From NCBI GenBank assembly GCA_022578605.1, contig MU394133.1:111981-175980 (forward strand): DNA of 64,000 nucleotides, in the 5' to 3' direction. Origin of the DNA: Camillea tinctor. Taxonomy: Eukaryota > Ascomycota > Sordariomycetes > Xylariales > Xylariaceae. The notes beneath the pieces were generated by a model. That model was not told where the DNA came from, searched no databases, and saw only the letters and a list, made by a program, of their open reading frames with translations. Each line of letters opens with the position of its first letter. Position 1 is the first letter of the stretch. Below, piece by piece: positions 11,064 to 21,313 of the stretch. Position numbers and translations under genes: made by a program.

Positions 11064-13373
11064 TCATTGGATATCGAAGACCTCCGAGTCTAGCTGACTA
11101 TAATTCGCCATCGCCTCACCACCCATGATGCCGTACACATAACATTCACCGACGAAACGGTAGCTGGCACCCTCCTGAGCTCTTCTCAGCACAAATGGCG
11201 TCTTGCCACCCTCCAGGAGGCAGATGGAATCTCCCGGCTGAGCGTTCCAAGGCGCCAATCCGATGTAACCACGGGAAGTCACAAATAGCGCCCGGTGCGC
11301 ACATGTATCCCATATGCGCTGGAGATACGGCATGTACTTCCTGGAGACCGCCCAAGCATCGTACATCTCGCGGAGCTTGTTGATCCATCTCGACCTCCCG
11401 TTGAGCTTCTCCCAGGCCTCGTAGATGAACCGCTCGGCATTGGAGTCCTCGTTTAGCCACCCAATGGACGAGCTCGAGGGCTCGACCTCGCTCTGTCTCT
11501 GCACAATCCTGCCCTCCCTGTTATACCAGATCTCAACCCATATGCGCGCGTCGTCCGGCTGAGAGGCCCCCTCGCCGGGGTAGTCGCCCAGGTGCGTTCT
11601 CCAAAGAGCCTCTCTTCGGCCCTTCTTCCCCCCATAGGGGCATCTGGGGTGATCCTTGCTCCCAAGAGCCTCCCAAGACTCCAGCTCCTGTATACCTGCC
11701 CGAGTGAGTGGCGGCACCCTGGACGTGGGGTTCCATGGACCCCCAAGTTCCTCAATACTGTCAAAGTGAAACCCGGTGAGCGCGAGAGTATCACCACTAA
11801 TGTCCGAAAGGGCTCCTACGTAGGACTGTCCGGTTGCCCTAAAGGCCTTAGCTCCTCCGGCACCCTTCTCCCAATCAAGGAGCGGTTTGGGATCTTGCGC
11901 TGAGTGTGCAGCCCAGTTTGGCGCCCAGGTCGGCAGCGCGAGTGTGTCGGCATGTATGGTCTGATCTTTGTCATCTTGCACATTGAACTCGATATTGGCT
12001 CGTCCTAAATTGTCCCAGACCTTCTTGCACTTGTGCGGGCATCTCTGCCGATCTAATTGTGTCGATGGCTGACATATCACATTGGCCAAAGGGCTTTCGG
12101 TGTGTCGAGTTTGCGTGCTGTGATCAAAGTATGTGACCACTCCCCCGTCACGGCAGCGCTCCCACCCATCTGGGAGCCTTGCAGGTGCTTTTATGAGCTC
12201 GCTTCCTTTGCCCGATCTGACATTGGCGGTTAGGTCAAAGTACCTCGCTCTGTCATATATACTGTACACGCGAGAATTCGTGGTAGGCTTGGAAACCCCA
12301 CGCCATTCGCGAGTGCAATTCAACACATCCAGAGTTCTAGTTTTTGCAATGACAGATTTACAAAACCTAGTGTATATCTCGCCAACAGGGAGGGAGTAGT
12401 TGGGAGTGAATACATCCCTCATTGCTGGAGGAATCAGCCCTAGAAACGCAAAGACCCTGTCTCGGGGGTCAGTGCAAGCAAGGCGTCGGAGGGAGTATAG
12501 TAAGCTATACAGAGTGTCCTCATCGCTGTGAGACGGGTCCTTTCCAGCCCATCTTGATCGCATGTCATTGATCTCGTCGAACGTATTATCTAAAAAGGAT
12601 AGCAACTCCGAGTCTAGATACGTGGAGAGCGATTGCTGTCTCTCCGTAAGATCTTGGTCTTTGGTTTCGGCCTCCAGGGTTTCCCATTCCACTTCCCAAG
12701 AACCGCACAACACCTTGAGCTTCGTAGCAACGACTGCCTCCTGAATTATCCACACGCGGTTCCACCAAGGCCGACAGAGCAACTCGCGGATTTCATCCTT
12801 CTCTAAATCTTGCCGAACTAGATCCGCTGAAGGAGAAAACGACGAACGCAGCTCGGATAAACGGCCGGGGCCCGCTCCCAGAAAGTTCGTTTCGATCTCG
12901 ATATGCCTTTCCCGGTTCCTCACAGCTCGTGTACTAGGGTTGCTCGAAATGAGACGGTTCAACCCAATCTCCGCGCCAGCAGTTGGCTCTCCCAGCCATA
13001 CATTAACCTGCGTTGCGATTTCGTAAACATCGCGCATGAGTTTCACCTGAGCACCGCGCTCATCAATATCATCCTGGTTGATGCACAGCGCATCGATCCA
13101 TAGTGTGCGAACTTGTCTTGGCCTTCGTAGGCGTCGGAGGGCAGCCTCGAGATTCTCAAAGACTGGAAACACAATCCCGTTGAGGATGATGCTCTGCCCA
13201 GTGCCTTTACCACCCCAGGTATAAGAAAGCGCCTCGTAGACTGGCTTGTCTCCTAGCCTGACCACTCTAATCGAACATTCAATTGGCGACTCATAATCTG
13301 GAGCCGGTTGGAGATCTAGCAGGCGAACCTCCCCCTGTTCAGAGCTGAGAGGGCTATATGGAGAAATAGCCAT
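11064..13373 (-). CDS. HET-domain protein with embedded WW-like segment
   Basis: Single exon, 769 aa. ATG at 13373 lies in ATCATGG context; the frame is open to a GTG at 13400, but that is not needed. The HET domain (Pfam HET family) is clear: YEALSYTWG at 46-54, then LWIDALCINQDD (91-102) and ERGAQV with M.DVYE, followed by a VNVWLGEP strand. The C-terminus has the usual FVGECYVYGIMGGEA block. Unusual is residues ~400-429, which match a WW domain: LPDGWE, then Y-F-D-H-S-T-Q-T and a closing Pro; the second Trp position is His. Known: HET domains trigger cell death in fungal heterokaryon incompatibility and belong to the TIR-like fold. Inferred: the WW-like insert may bind a Pro-rich partner. 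The gene looks intact. Confidence 0.92.
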   Translation of the reverse strand: MAISPYSPLSSEQGEVRLLDLQPAPDYESPIECSIRVVRLGDKPVYEALSYTWGGKGTGQSIILNGIVFPVFENLEAALRRLRRPRQVRTLWIDALCINQDDIDERGAQVKLMRDVYEIATQVNVWLGEPTAGAEIGLNRLISSNPSTRAVRNRERHIEIETNFLGAGPGRLSELRSSFSPSADLVRQDLEKDEIRELLCRPWWNRVWIIQEAVVATKLKVLCGSWEVEWETLEAETKDQDLTERQQSLSTYLDSELLSFLDNTFDEINDMRSRWAGKDPSHSDEDTLYSLLYSLRRLACTDPRDRVFAFLGLIPPAMRDVFTPNYSLPVGEIYTRFCKSVIAKTRTLDVLNCTREWRGVSKPTTNSRVYSIYDRARYFDLTANVRSGKGSELIKAPARLPDGWERCRDGGVVTYFDHSTQTRHTESPLANVICQPSTQLDRQRCPHKCKKVWDNLGRANIEFNVQDDKDQTIHADTLALPTWAPNWAAHSAQDPKPLLDWEKGAGGAKAFRATGQSYVGALSDISGDTLALTGFHFDSIEELGGPWNPTSRVPPLTRAGIQELESWEALGSKDHPRCPYGGKKGRREALWRTHLGDYPGEGASQPDDARIWVEIWYNREGRIVQRQSEVEPSSSSIGWLNEDSNAERFIYEAWEKLNGRSRWINKLREMYDAWAVSRKYMPYLQRIWDTCAHRALFVTSRGYIGLAPWNAQPGDSICLLEGGKTPFVLRRAQEGASYRFVGECYVYGIMGGEAMANYSQLDSEVFDIQ

Positions 13374-13983
13374 GATGACTTGATGTTTCTCAAGATGCAC
13401 CGTACCTCAAATACTTGTGAACGGGAAATTCGAGGTATCAAGAAATTAACTATATCAAACTGCCTTTGAGATAGATGAAAAAAAATTTTCAATTTAAAGA
13501 GGTCTTGATCTCTTTATATTTGAGAGCTAAAATATTATGAGGAACTCCGCGCGCTGTGCCGCATTTTAGAGTATCAGGATTTCCTACAGCTACATGGTAT
13601 TCATCCTAAGAAAGGGGCTGATCGGCCGCGGCTGAAACGGTTTCTATGTATAGAATAAAGTTTCATGCTCTAAATTGGAAAGATAGAAAAGCGACAAGAT
13701 GATTGTATACTCAATTTATCACATATGCATCTATTTCGGGATAGTTATGGGACCAGATTATTCATTCTGATGTCTTGAAGTTACACGCTATAGTTCTAGA
13801 TAAACTGTACCTAATAAACCATACGTGCCCGCTCCAGTAAAGCGAAAAAACTGAATGATATAAGCAATAAAAAGGTGAGCCAGTATATAAGACATGACTC
13901 CATGGAATAATCCAAATTAAACGGACGAATCCACCACCCCTTAACTGTAGAAACTCTCAACCACCGCTCTTAGAAAGCCCAAG
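13374..13983. other. Upstream region of HET gene 1
   Basis: AT-rich 5' flank of the minus-strand HET gene. No other gene is seen. Confidence 0.35.
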
Positions 13984-14643
13984 ATGAGTGCGCTATACCC
14001 TCCATTCATATTGGACCTCAGAAGTCATAAACCCGCCTGTTAAAAATTGTATTCGAGAACTGCCTGTTAGAAAATGTATTCGAGTGGCTAGCAGAGATTA
14101 TTGAACCTCTGTTCCTCCTCGGTATGTATTGAACAACCGGATCAGCCTCGATCATCCTGTCGCGGGAAAGTTGCTCGATAGTTGTTGCGATTTAGACGTA
14201 TGTGAGAAGTAAGTCCGGCCGAAAATTGTATTTTCTTTCCCTTTTTGGTACTTACGTTTATAGGCCCAATAGTCACGCCCATGATAATGTTGTCCAATAC
14301 GATAGACGAAGATAGGTTCAGTCCAGAGGCATCTCAACTGATTGGTTCTTTTTACTACGTAATAGATAAAGATAGTAAAGATTCCAGGTTGTTTGATCCG
14401 GAAGGTATCAAAGCGTGTGTAAAAGCTATAACCGTGTATGCCGCTACAATTCGGATTTTTCTGGAGGTTGTCGAGCGGCCCAGAATGGAAGAGGAGTTGG
14501 TCGAGACGAACAGCTTTCATACCCCATCTAATACCGGTTATACCACAATCAACTGGGTCACTGCCGTGATAGTGCATAATCAGAGGATAAGGGAAGGGCG
14601 TGTCCTGACGAACCACAGTCGGCTGAAAAAGAAAATGGGGTGA
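13984..14643 (+). pseudogene. Possible decayed gene with one well-formed intron
   Basis: An open + strand frame (14264-14643) joins in phase to an open stretch ending at 14197, across a convincing 66-bp intron (GTATGT donor, pyrimidine-rich tail, TTTATAG acceptor). The resulting protein is acidic and protein-like (for example FDPEGIKACVKAITVYAATI). Upstream the frame hits TGA near 14103. A separate short frame from the ATG at 13984 (MSALYPPFILDLRS) stops after 19 codons, and another frame across 14060-14120 also looks coding. This suggests a gene broken by stops and shifts. A minus-strand frame overlaps it (14152-14688) but is rich in Tyr/His/Phe. No family is recognised. Confidence 0.25.
14035..14084. 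repeat. Short tandem duplication
   Basis: A 23-nt unit at 14035-14057 recurs at 14062-14084 with a few mismatches (both start GCCTGTTA and end TGTATTCGAG). It lies inside the possible decayed gene and may be part of how that frame was broken. Confidence 0.55.
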
Positions 14644-14688
14644 AGTAATCAATCCATCATATTGGTGTGGCATTTCTCTGTATGTCAT

Positions 14689-15079
14689 TGCCCTCCGCTA
14701 CCATGTCCTCCAAGGTGTTCTCTTCTATCTCTATCACTATGTCCGCGATGTTTTAGGGCCAGGGGATCGTGGTGTTTCTTTTGTTGAGGTATAGATATTT
14801 GACAGGAGTTCTGATCCAATAACTGTTGGATATAATGAAGTATTGGGAAATCAGGGAATGAGTTGGGGTTTTGAGTATGTAGATGAAAAATTCGTTAGTG
14901 TCTGCAAAGGATGCCTACGAGACAATCATCCATATATATCTAATCATCTCCCCGAGATCCTACCTGCTTCCTTTCTAAACTTCATTTTCTTTTGACAGAG
15001 GTAGTTGTAGTTCTAATTTTCTACAAAGCAAAATCGTGACCATCGTATTTCTTGCTATTGTACAGAGTTAAATTTGAGC
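14689..15079. other. Gene-free spacer
   Basis: Nothing recognisable; ordinary AT-leaning intergenic sequence. Confidence 0.3.
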
Positions 15080-15507
15080 TGTCACGGACTATATATGAGC
15101 TAATAGCCAAAAGCTATTAGCATTTGCTTTTTAGCTTTACATGAGCTTATCGTGAGGCAGTAACCACATATAGCCTTGGTCTTTTCTATATTAACTACAT
15201 TGTCCAGCAGTTACAACCTTCAGGGGGTAAAGGATATAGAAGGGTAACCGGTTCAACTTCCACGACTGCTGTTGTGATATTTATAATAGAAATATGCTAC
15301 TTCTCAACAAGATAGAATCTCAGAAGTAGAATAGAGTTTGTTGGTAGCATTCCGCACTTCAGCTCTTCTGGCCTAAGTGTTACGACTGAGTGTTGAGTAA
15401 CCCCGTTGTATCATGAGACAAAAGATTCTCAATGACCGAGTGGTTATTGTGGCTCAATTCTGTGTTATACAGTTACTCTTCAGCCAGTCACTGGTTGGGA
15501 CGTAACA
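15080..15507 (+). repeat. Dispersed repeat, LTR-like (copy 1)
   Basis: Starts TGTCACGGACTATATA. Its first ~50 bases match, with few differences, the sequence beginning at 60440. The shared part includes GAGCTAATAGCCAA and AAGCTATT. A plausible end is GACGTAACA at 15499-15507. TG...CA ends with near-inverted TGTCACG/CGTAACA tips would fit a solo LTR of about 428 bp. I see no target-site duplication. Only the 5' part is truly supported as a repeat; the 3' boundary is inferred. Confidence 0.45.
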
Positions 15508-16831
15508 CTAAGGCGATACGTAATATGTAAAGCTGAAGCTACCCGGGGTAGCCATAATTCTGATTGTTGTTGCCATAACGGTTCTGATCGAAGGCGCGCG
15601 GGCTAAGGCGCAACCGATACTGTGGCAAAATTCAAACAAGAGCGACGAAATAGTATCCTCTCTGCAAGTACTTGGGGATGAAACTATCAACTAGAGCTTA
15701 CCCTATCGTCCCTGGTACAGGTTTCTGCGAGTGAGATGCAAACTACTTACAAACATCGCCCACCACGTGTTTAATGAAATATCGCCCAACTCGGATTCTC
15801 TCGATTTGAAACAAAGGCTGCCGATTATACAATCCCCAACCATACCGCACCTAAAAATAGAGTAATACAACTAAGTGACATGTGAATATCTAATTAGGGG
15901 GGGGGGCAAAAAGAAAGGCAACACACACTTCCACGAGCCCCTGAACTGCGTACTACATATAGCTAGCTCCAATATTCGCGTTGGCAAACCACTTCACGAC
16001 CGACAACCAAACGTTTATCATGGATGTACCCGGGAAACTCCTGGGCTGTAACACGTTTGCGAAGCACAATTTCGTTCCAGGCTTTTCGTTACCCCCTATC
16101 ACTGGGTCACACGATCAAGCGACGGTCCAACAAGTTGTTATACAACACTACGTATCACGTCGGAAACATCCTAACCTACTTGGTTAACCTAACAGCCTAA
16201 GTCCGGCAGGCTGGCTTCATTCCCTTGTACATCTCCCATGACGTCTGCAGTTATTCTGAGTTGTGCGTGTAGGCAGGGAATAAGGGGGACTACATACCGC
16301 ACCCGCGACTACGTAGACGGTTTTTAACCACCAATAACAAGTACGCATGAGAGAACCGTCATGTGATGATGGTTTCAACCTCGAACCCGAATCTCCACCT
16401 ACACACTCACCCCATAGTAAAAGCCCAACAACCCGTAGATTAACGTCCACCTGTCTTGTTGGCATCCCTATCACACACGCACACGCACGCAAAATATCGC
16501 CAATAAAAAAAAAGTGAGTAAATAAAAGAGAAATTCAAGCTCCAAAATGTGACCATTTACATGTTTTATATCCTATCTGTACCTCTCGTCTTCAAGCACG
16601 CCACTTAGCGAGTAGCTGCCAACTATATCATCCTCCAGTAACATACCCAGCCCGTATTGAACCTACATTACTGCTTAGCACCTAGTCCAAACTTCCAACT
16701 CCGACAAACGCCTCTTCTATAACATTAACAGGAACAACTTACAACGCTTCCCTCTTGAAATAAACAAACAAAGCAAGTAAACAAAATAAATAATTTCCGG
16801 TGCTATTTATTCAATATAGTAATGTAATGTT
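15508..16831. other. Gene-poor spacer
   Basis: No supported gene. It contains a G-homopolymer near 15898-15906 and short open frames without family resemblance. It includes the 3' flank of the minus-strand gene ending at 16984. Confidence 0.35.
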
Positions 16832-16928
<97 letters not shown>

Positions 16929-16949
16929 TGTTGTTGTTGTTGTTGTTGT
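16832..16949. repeat. Trinucleotide microsatellite (TAG)n followed by (TTG)n
   Basis: About 32 uninterrupted TAG units (16832-16928) pass directly into about seven TTG units. It lies 35 bp beyond the stop codon of the minus-strand coiled-coil gene, so it is probably in that gene's 3' UTR or terminator region. It is likely length-polymorphic. Confidence 0.95.
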
Positions 16950-16983
16950 AGCCATGATAGTAATTCTAGTAGATTTGCTATCT

Positions 16984-18705
16984 TCAACCTTCGATCAGCC
17001 TATCCTCCTCCCTCGCCCTCGCCATGGCGCGCTGTAGCCTCTCGTTCTCCTCGGCGCGGATGCGGCTGCGTGCCGACTCGAGGCGCTCGACACCAGCGTT
17101 GATGGTCTCGATGTGCACGCTGAGGGGGATGCTGGTGCGGTCGCCGAGCAGCTCGGGGGCGGCGACACGGTCGCGCAGGTCGCTGAGCTTGGTCTGAATG
17201 TCGCCGAGGTCGTGGACGAGGCTGACGAGCTGGTCGACGGCGGAGCTGCGCTGGCTGTCGACGAGGTGTAGCAGCGAGAGTTGGGCCTTGAGGTTGTGCA
17301 GTTGCCGGCTGTTAGCCCCGACTAGCGTCCAGATGTCCCAGAACAGGTCGCTGCGCTTCTCCTTCACCTCGTTGCCGCTGCGCACCACGTGCTCGTTGAT
17401 CAGCTGCAGGTGGTTCTCCGCTTGCGATAGCATGCGCAGCGTGGCCTGCGCTTCGAGGATGAGGTTGGCGATCTTGTCTGACACGAGAGCGGTGTGCTCG
17501 ATGTACTTGTCTAGCAGGATGCGCTCGTCAAAGATGGAGGGTTGGAATGGGGAGAAGACCCACTGGATACCCCTCGAGAGCAAGTTGTCGTGGGCTTCGC
17601 GGTTGGCGGCTATAGTGTCGATGTACCGCGATGTCCAGCGGTTGATACTGATGACACTGTCGACTGCGCTGCCGACATGAGTGTTGAAGGTTTGTAGATC
17701 ACTGGAAACGATACGCACGGTATCGATATAACCATCAAACTCATAGAGCAGTTCATCGCGGGCAGGCAGATCGCTGTACCGGACCATGGTGCGTAGATCG
17801 CGGACAGACGCTTCAGAACGCTTCATCTCCATCGGTAGCGAAACGCCTTGGGCAGAGTCTTCGAGGACTTTTTCGAAGTGTGACTGGACGTTCATGAGCT
17901 CGTCAAACTCGACAGACTGATGCGCACCGTCTTTCCCCCGCACCGGCGGTGTTTCCGTACAAAAGGGTAGGTCCATGAGGGAAAGACCGGGTAGACGACA
18001 TACGGGAGATAATGATGCTGAGATAGACTCTGTAATCATGGTCTTAACCATCATCGAGGCGCCGATGGTCATGTAGATAGCCAAGATGATGGCCAGGGGC
18101 CATTTCGCATATCGGAGAGCCATTCCGACGATGGAGAGAGCCCAGGCGGCAGTATCGAATAGGAACTCAGGCAGTGAGGATGTGAGCCGTTGAAAGAGAG
18201 TTGGTCTGGGAATGGAATCATGTGACGCGGACCCTTTTCTGGGAGCCTGTGTGTTGTAGTATCGTGCTGGCGGGCTAGTATCGAAAGAGTCCTGGCGATA
18301 TCCTCTTCTTCTACTCTGCTGTGGTTCGTTCGCAGCAGGGCGAACCGACCTCGAGCTCATGGCACTGCCGCGGCGGGGGCTTTTCACATCAACTGTGGGC
18401 ATAAAGAACTCGGGTACAGGCGTGCGGTCTTTGTCAACGGAAGCATGCCTTGTGGACATAATGGATGGCTGAAAGGGCGCACGCAGGATTACCTGGTCTT
18501 CATCGGCTTTGTTCGCAAAATCGCTGATACTGTCCTGTGAACCGAAGGGCTGGGTCGAGGAAGATAGCTGGGACTGACCACTCGACGTGATAAACTCATC
18601 TTCGAGGGGATCCTGCACGACGGTGGTATCGAAGCTGTCATTATCACCTTCAACCATGCGCCATGAGCCGTCGACAGGCAGCTTGTTCTGTTTGATGCGT
18701 GCCAT
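16984..18705 (-). CDS. Conserved-looking membrane/coiled-coil protein of unknown function
   Basis: Single exon, 573 aa, ATG at 18705. Residues 1-165 are polar, Ser/Arg/Pro-rich and probably disordered. A hydrophobic pair follows: about 180-198 and a clearer transmembrane helix at about 202-220 (WPLAIILAIYMTIGASMMV). Two cysteines (236, 249) lie just after it. From ~265 to the end the protein is helical and coiled-coil-like, with repeated Leu/Ile spacing and a charged C-terminus (ARAREEDRLIEG). Such layouts occur in fungal nuclear-envelope/ER proteins, but I cannot assign a named family. Inferred: a single- or double-pass membrane protein with a long helical luminal or cytosolic domain. High GC3 and an intact frame argue it is functional. 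It is divergently oriented from the ThrRS gene. Confidence 0.85.
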   Translation of the reverse strand: MARIKQNKLPVDGSWRMVEGDNDSFDTTVVQDPLEDEFITSSGQSQLSSSTQPFGSQDSISDFANKADEDQVILRAPFQPSIMSTRHASVDKDRTPVPEFFMPTVDVKSPRRGSAMSSRSVRPAANEPQQSRRRGYRQDSFDTSPPARYYNTQAPRKGSASHDSIPRPTLFQRLTSSLPEFLFDTAAWALSIVGMALRYAKWPLAIILAIYMTIGASMMVKTMITESISASLSPVCRLPGLSLMDLPFCTETPPVRGKDGAHQSVEFDELMNVQSHFEKVLEDSAQGVSLPMEMKRSEASVRDLRTMVRYSDLPARDELLYEFDGYIDTVRIVSSDLQTFNTHVGSAVDSVISINRWTSRYIDTIAANREAHDNLLSRGIQWVFSPFQPSIFDERILLDKYIEHTALVSDKIANLILEAQATLRMLSQAENHLQLINEHVVRSGNEVKEKRSDLFWDIWTLVGANSRQLHNLKAQLSLLHLVDSQRSSAVDQLVSLVHDLGDIQTKLSDLRDRVAAPELLGDRTSIPLSVHIETINAGVERLESARSRIRAEENERLQRAMARAREEDRLIEG

Positions 18706-19732
18706 GTTGTATGTGTTAGGTTATATATAGGTAATGGGGATTCGGCCTGGCCTAGGTTCTCATGATATCAAATCTGGTCTCGTGGGCTGTCCAGAAGACA
18801 AGTTTACCAAGTTAGGTCTGAGACGAGACGAGACTAGACTAGACTGTTTATATATTGTAGTTTTCTTTCCTTTTCTGCTAGGGATGAGGCAGAAACAAGA
18901 AAGTCTTGGCGTGTCTCTGAAGGGTTGGGTTCAAGTTGTTTTGGTGGTTGTGGTTGTGAGGCGTGTGAGACGTTTATATATATATATAACATATAACTAA
19001 TATCTTCCCCGTGCCAAGAAAGGTGATCGACAGTGGGTTGAGTCTTACATACCAGGTTCACTCACGATATTAGTATTAGTATTAGTATCAGTATGGTGTA
19101 GCATAGCGTGGTGTACTAGTATAGTGTGGTGTAAACATAAACAAGGTGACTCACGGGTGGACGCGTCGTAGGTAGCCGTAGATGTAGATGTAATTCGAAC
19201 TAGTACTATTTGTAAGTTGTAGTTGTAGCTGTGAAGGTTGATTGTAGCCTTGGGGGAAACTTTGGTGGTGGTTTTAGATTAGCAGATTAGGTACCAGGTA
19301 AGGGTGTCCTGCTTCGGTTAGGTAGGTAGAGATACTTAAGCTAGATGTTGATATGTGCATATGACGTGAAGTGGGCAGGTGACTTCGAGCTCGTCGAGAT
19401 CCCTGTCACATGGAGTTTGCGGTCACTCGTGTCTCGCTATGATTTGATCAAACCCCACCATATACTCGCTTTACACATATCCCCTTAAACCCCTGTCGAG
19501 GACCCTGTAACGGGCAGAACGGGCAGCTGTCCAGTCGATGGTGGCAGGGTGGGTCGATGGTGCTAATCTATACTAGGAATAGCGTTGAATATCGGAGCTG
19601 CACTACCCCGGTCTGTTCCCCTAATTATCTGCTTCGTCCTTTGTGGGAGCCGAGCTGTAAATTTTATTATTTCGTAGCTCCAAAGCTGAGGCTTAATCAT
19701 GATCTTTTCTTGGTTGTGATCTGTTCGCCGGT
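18706..19732. other. Divergent promoter region between the membrane/coiled-coil gene and the ThrRS gene
   Basis: About 1 kb shared upstream region of two divergently transcribed genes. It contains a TATATATATA run near 18975, imperfect ATTAGT/TAGTAT repeats at about 19068-19095, and GT-rich steps. No gene is seen inside. Confidence 0.45.
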
Positions 19733-20198
19733 ATGCTCACCACCCAAAGAGTGTTAGGTATTCGCCCTAACACTCTGATTTATCTATCTAGAATACGAGC
19801 GCGAGAACATCGTATCTTTCAACCATGTTGCTCCTCCCACTCAGCAGCAGAGAAACCCACAGCGACGCCGACCAAGCCACCGGCCGACCATCGGAAGCTT
19901 GGTGTGCAACAGGAGCTCTTCACTACCTCCATATATAGCCCTGGTTCTCCGATCCTGCTACCCAACGGCGCGCGGATTTTCAATCGTCTGGTGGAATTCT
20001 TGCGGAGGCAATACGTTCGCTATGGGTTCGATGAGGTTATTACCCCCACCATTTATAAGAAGGCATTATGGAAGAAGTCGGGGCATCTGGAGAATTATAG
20101 CGAGGATATGTTCACCGTGACAAGTACTTCCCCTGCTCGACGCGACAGCAACAGCAACAGCGACAGCGACAGCAACAGCAACAGCGACAGCAACAGCG

Positions 20199-20232
<34 letters not shown>

Positions 20233-21313
20233 TGCCGAAGCCAGCGAGGAAGACGAGTACGGCCTGAAGCCGATGAATTGCCCCGGCCATTGTCTGATTT
20301 TCGCATCCCAAACTCGAAGCTATCGAGACCTGCCCATCCGATATGCCGACTTCTCCCCACTTCACCGGAACGAGATTTCTGGAGCTCTAAGTGGCATGAC
20401 GCGAGTACGTCGTTTTCATCAAGACGATGGCCATATCTTCTGCCGGCCCATGCAGGTCGAAGAAGAGATTCGGAAGACTCTAGACTTCGTTCGCATTGTC
20501 TACTCGACTTTCAAGTTGGGACCTTATCGCTTGGCTTTATCCACGCGGCCGGTCGATCATTACATCGGATCAGCTGAGGACTGGGAGCGCGCCGAGGGTG
20601 CATTGAGACGGGCGCTGGATGCATCGGGGCAGGAATGGACGGTCAACGAAGGGGACGGGGCTTTTTATGGACCCAAGATCGATATTGTTCTCCGAGATTC
20701 GGATGGCAAAGAGCACCAAACCGCAACGATCCAGCTCGACTTTCAGTTGCCAAAGCGCTTCGAACTAGGTTACGTGGCACCTGCGCCCGAATTAGAGCAG
20801 CGAGGAGAGGTCACGACCGATCCCGAGAAATTGAAGGAAAGTGGGCTGGTAACGCCCGTGCTGGTTCACAGAGCCGTATTGGGCTCCGTCGAGAGGTTGA
20901 TGGCCCTTCTGATTGAACACTATGATGGTAAATGGCCGTTTTGGTTAAATCCAAGGCAGATTATTATAATCACAGTAAATGACACCGAGCCAGTGTTGGA
21001 GCTGGCAAGATCAGCCCGAGATATTCTTATGGGCAGGGTCGGATCAACAGACAAGCCAATATCAAACCCTTCTCAATTTAGCGTAGACATCGACGACAGC
21101 CCGCAAACCGTACCCAAGAAAATGATCGGCGCCAGGGCCAAGGGCTACGGGCTCATCATTTTTGCGGGCCCCAGATCGGTGCCCACGGGCACTGTCACCG
21201 TCGATATGTCGGGTTTGGAGAAGAGTGATAGCCCGGCCGAAGCGAGACAAGAGGAGATGGATCCAAGAGATCTGCTTGAATTGCTCAAGGCGAGGGCTGC
21301 CAGCTATCAATGA
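19733..21313 (+). CDS. MST1: Mitochondrial threonyl-tRNA synthetase
   Basis: Single exon, 526 aa. Class II aaRS core without the N-terminal TGS and editing domains of cytosolic ThrRS, so it is the mitochondrial type. Visible: KSGHLENYSEDMF, the zinc-ligand Cys183 in MNCPGH, motif 2 (RNE...RVRRFHQDDGHIF; His234), motif 3 with His379 (VLVHRAVLGSVERL), and a C-terminal anticodon-binding domain from WPFWLNP (~401) onward. The basic, hydroxylated N-terminus (about 30-40 residues) fits a mitochondrial presequence. Known: charges mitochondrial tRNA-Thr. Odd: residues 138-167 are a pure Asp/Asn/Ser tract encoded by GAC/AAC/AGC repeats, inserted in the hairpin just before MNCPGH. The symbol follows the yeast mitochondrial enzyme. 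Confidence 0.95.
20144..20233 (+). repeat. In-frame (RACAGC)n coding microsatellite
   Basis: Thirty codons of alternating GAC/AAC and AGC within the ThrRS gene, encoding Asp138-Ser167. The reading frame is kept, and length changes in whole hexamers would be tolerated. Confidence 0.95.

Noticed and set aside
13371..13400. GTG start giving a 778-aa HET protein
   Set aside because: A normal ATG in good context lies nine codons downstream; eukaryotic GTG starts are rare and the extension carries no motif.
14152..14688. 178-codon minus-strand frame
   Set aside because: Overlaps a + strand frame with a good intron; composition rich in Tyr/His/Phe and no family resemblance.
16800..17102. Poly-Ser/poly-Cys + strand frame
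   Set aside because: Translation of the TAG/TTG microsatellite running into the antisense of the membrane-protein gene.
20112..20365. Minus-strand frames rich in Cys/Arg or Val/Ala opposite the ThrRS repeat
   Set aside because: Pure by-products of the hexamer repeat within the ThrRS coding sequence.
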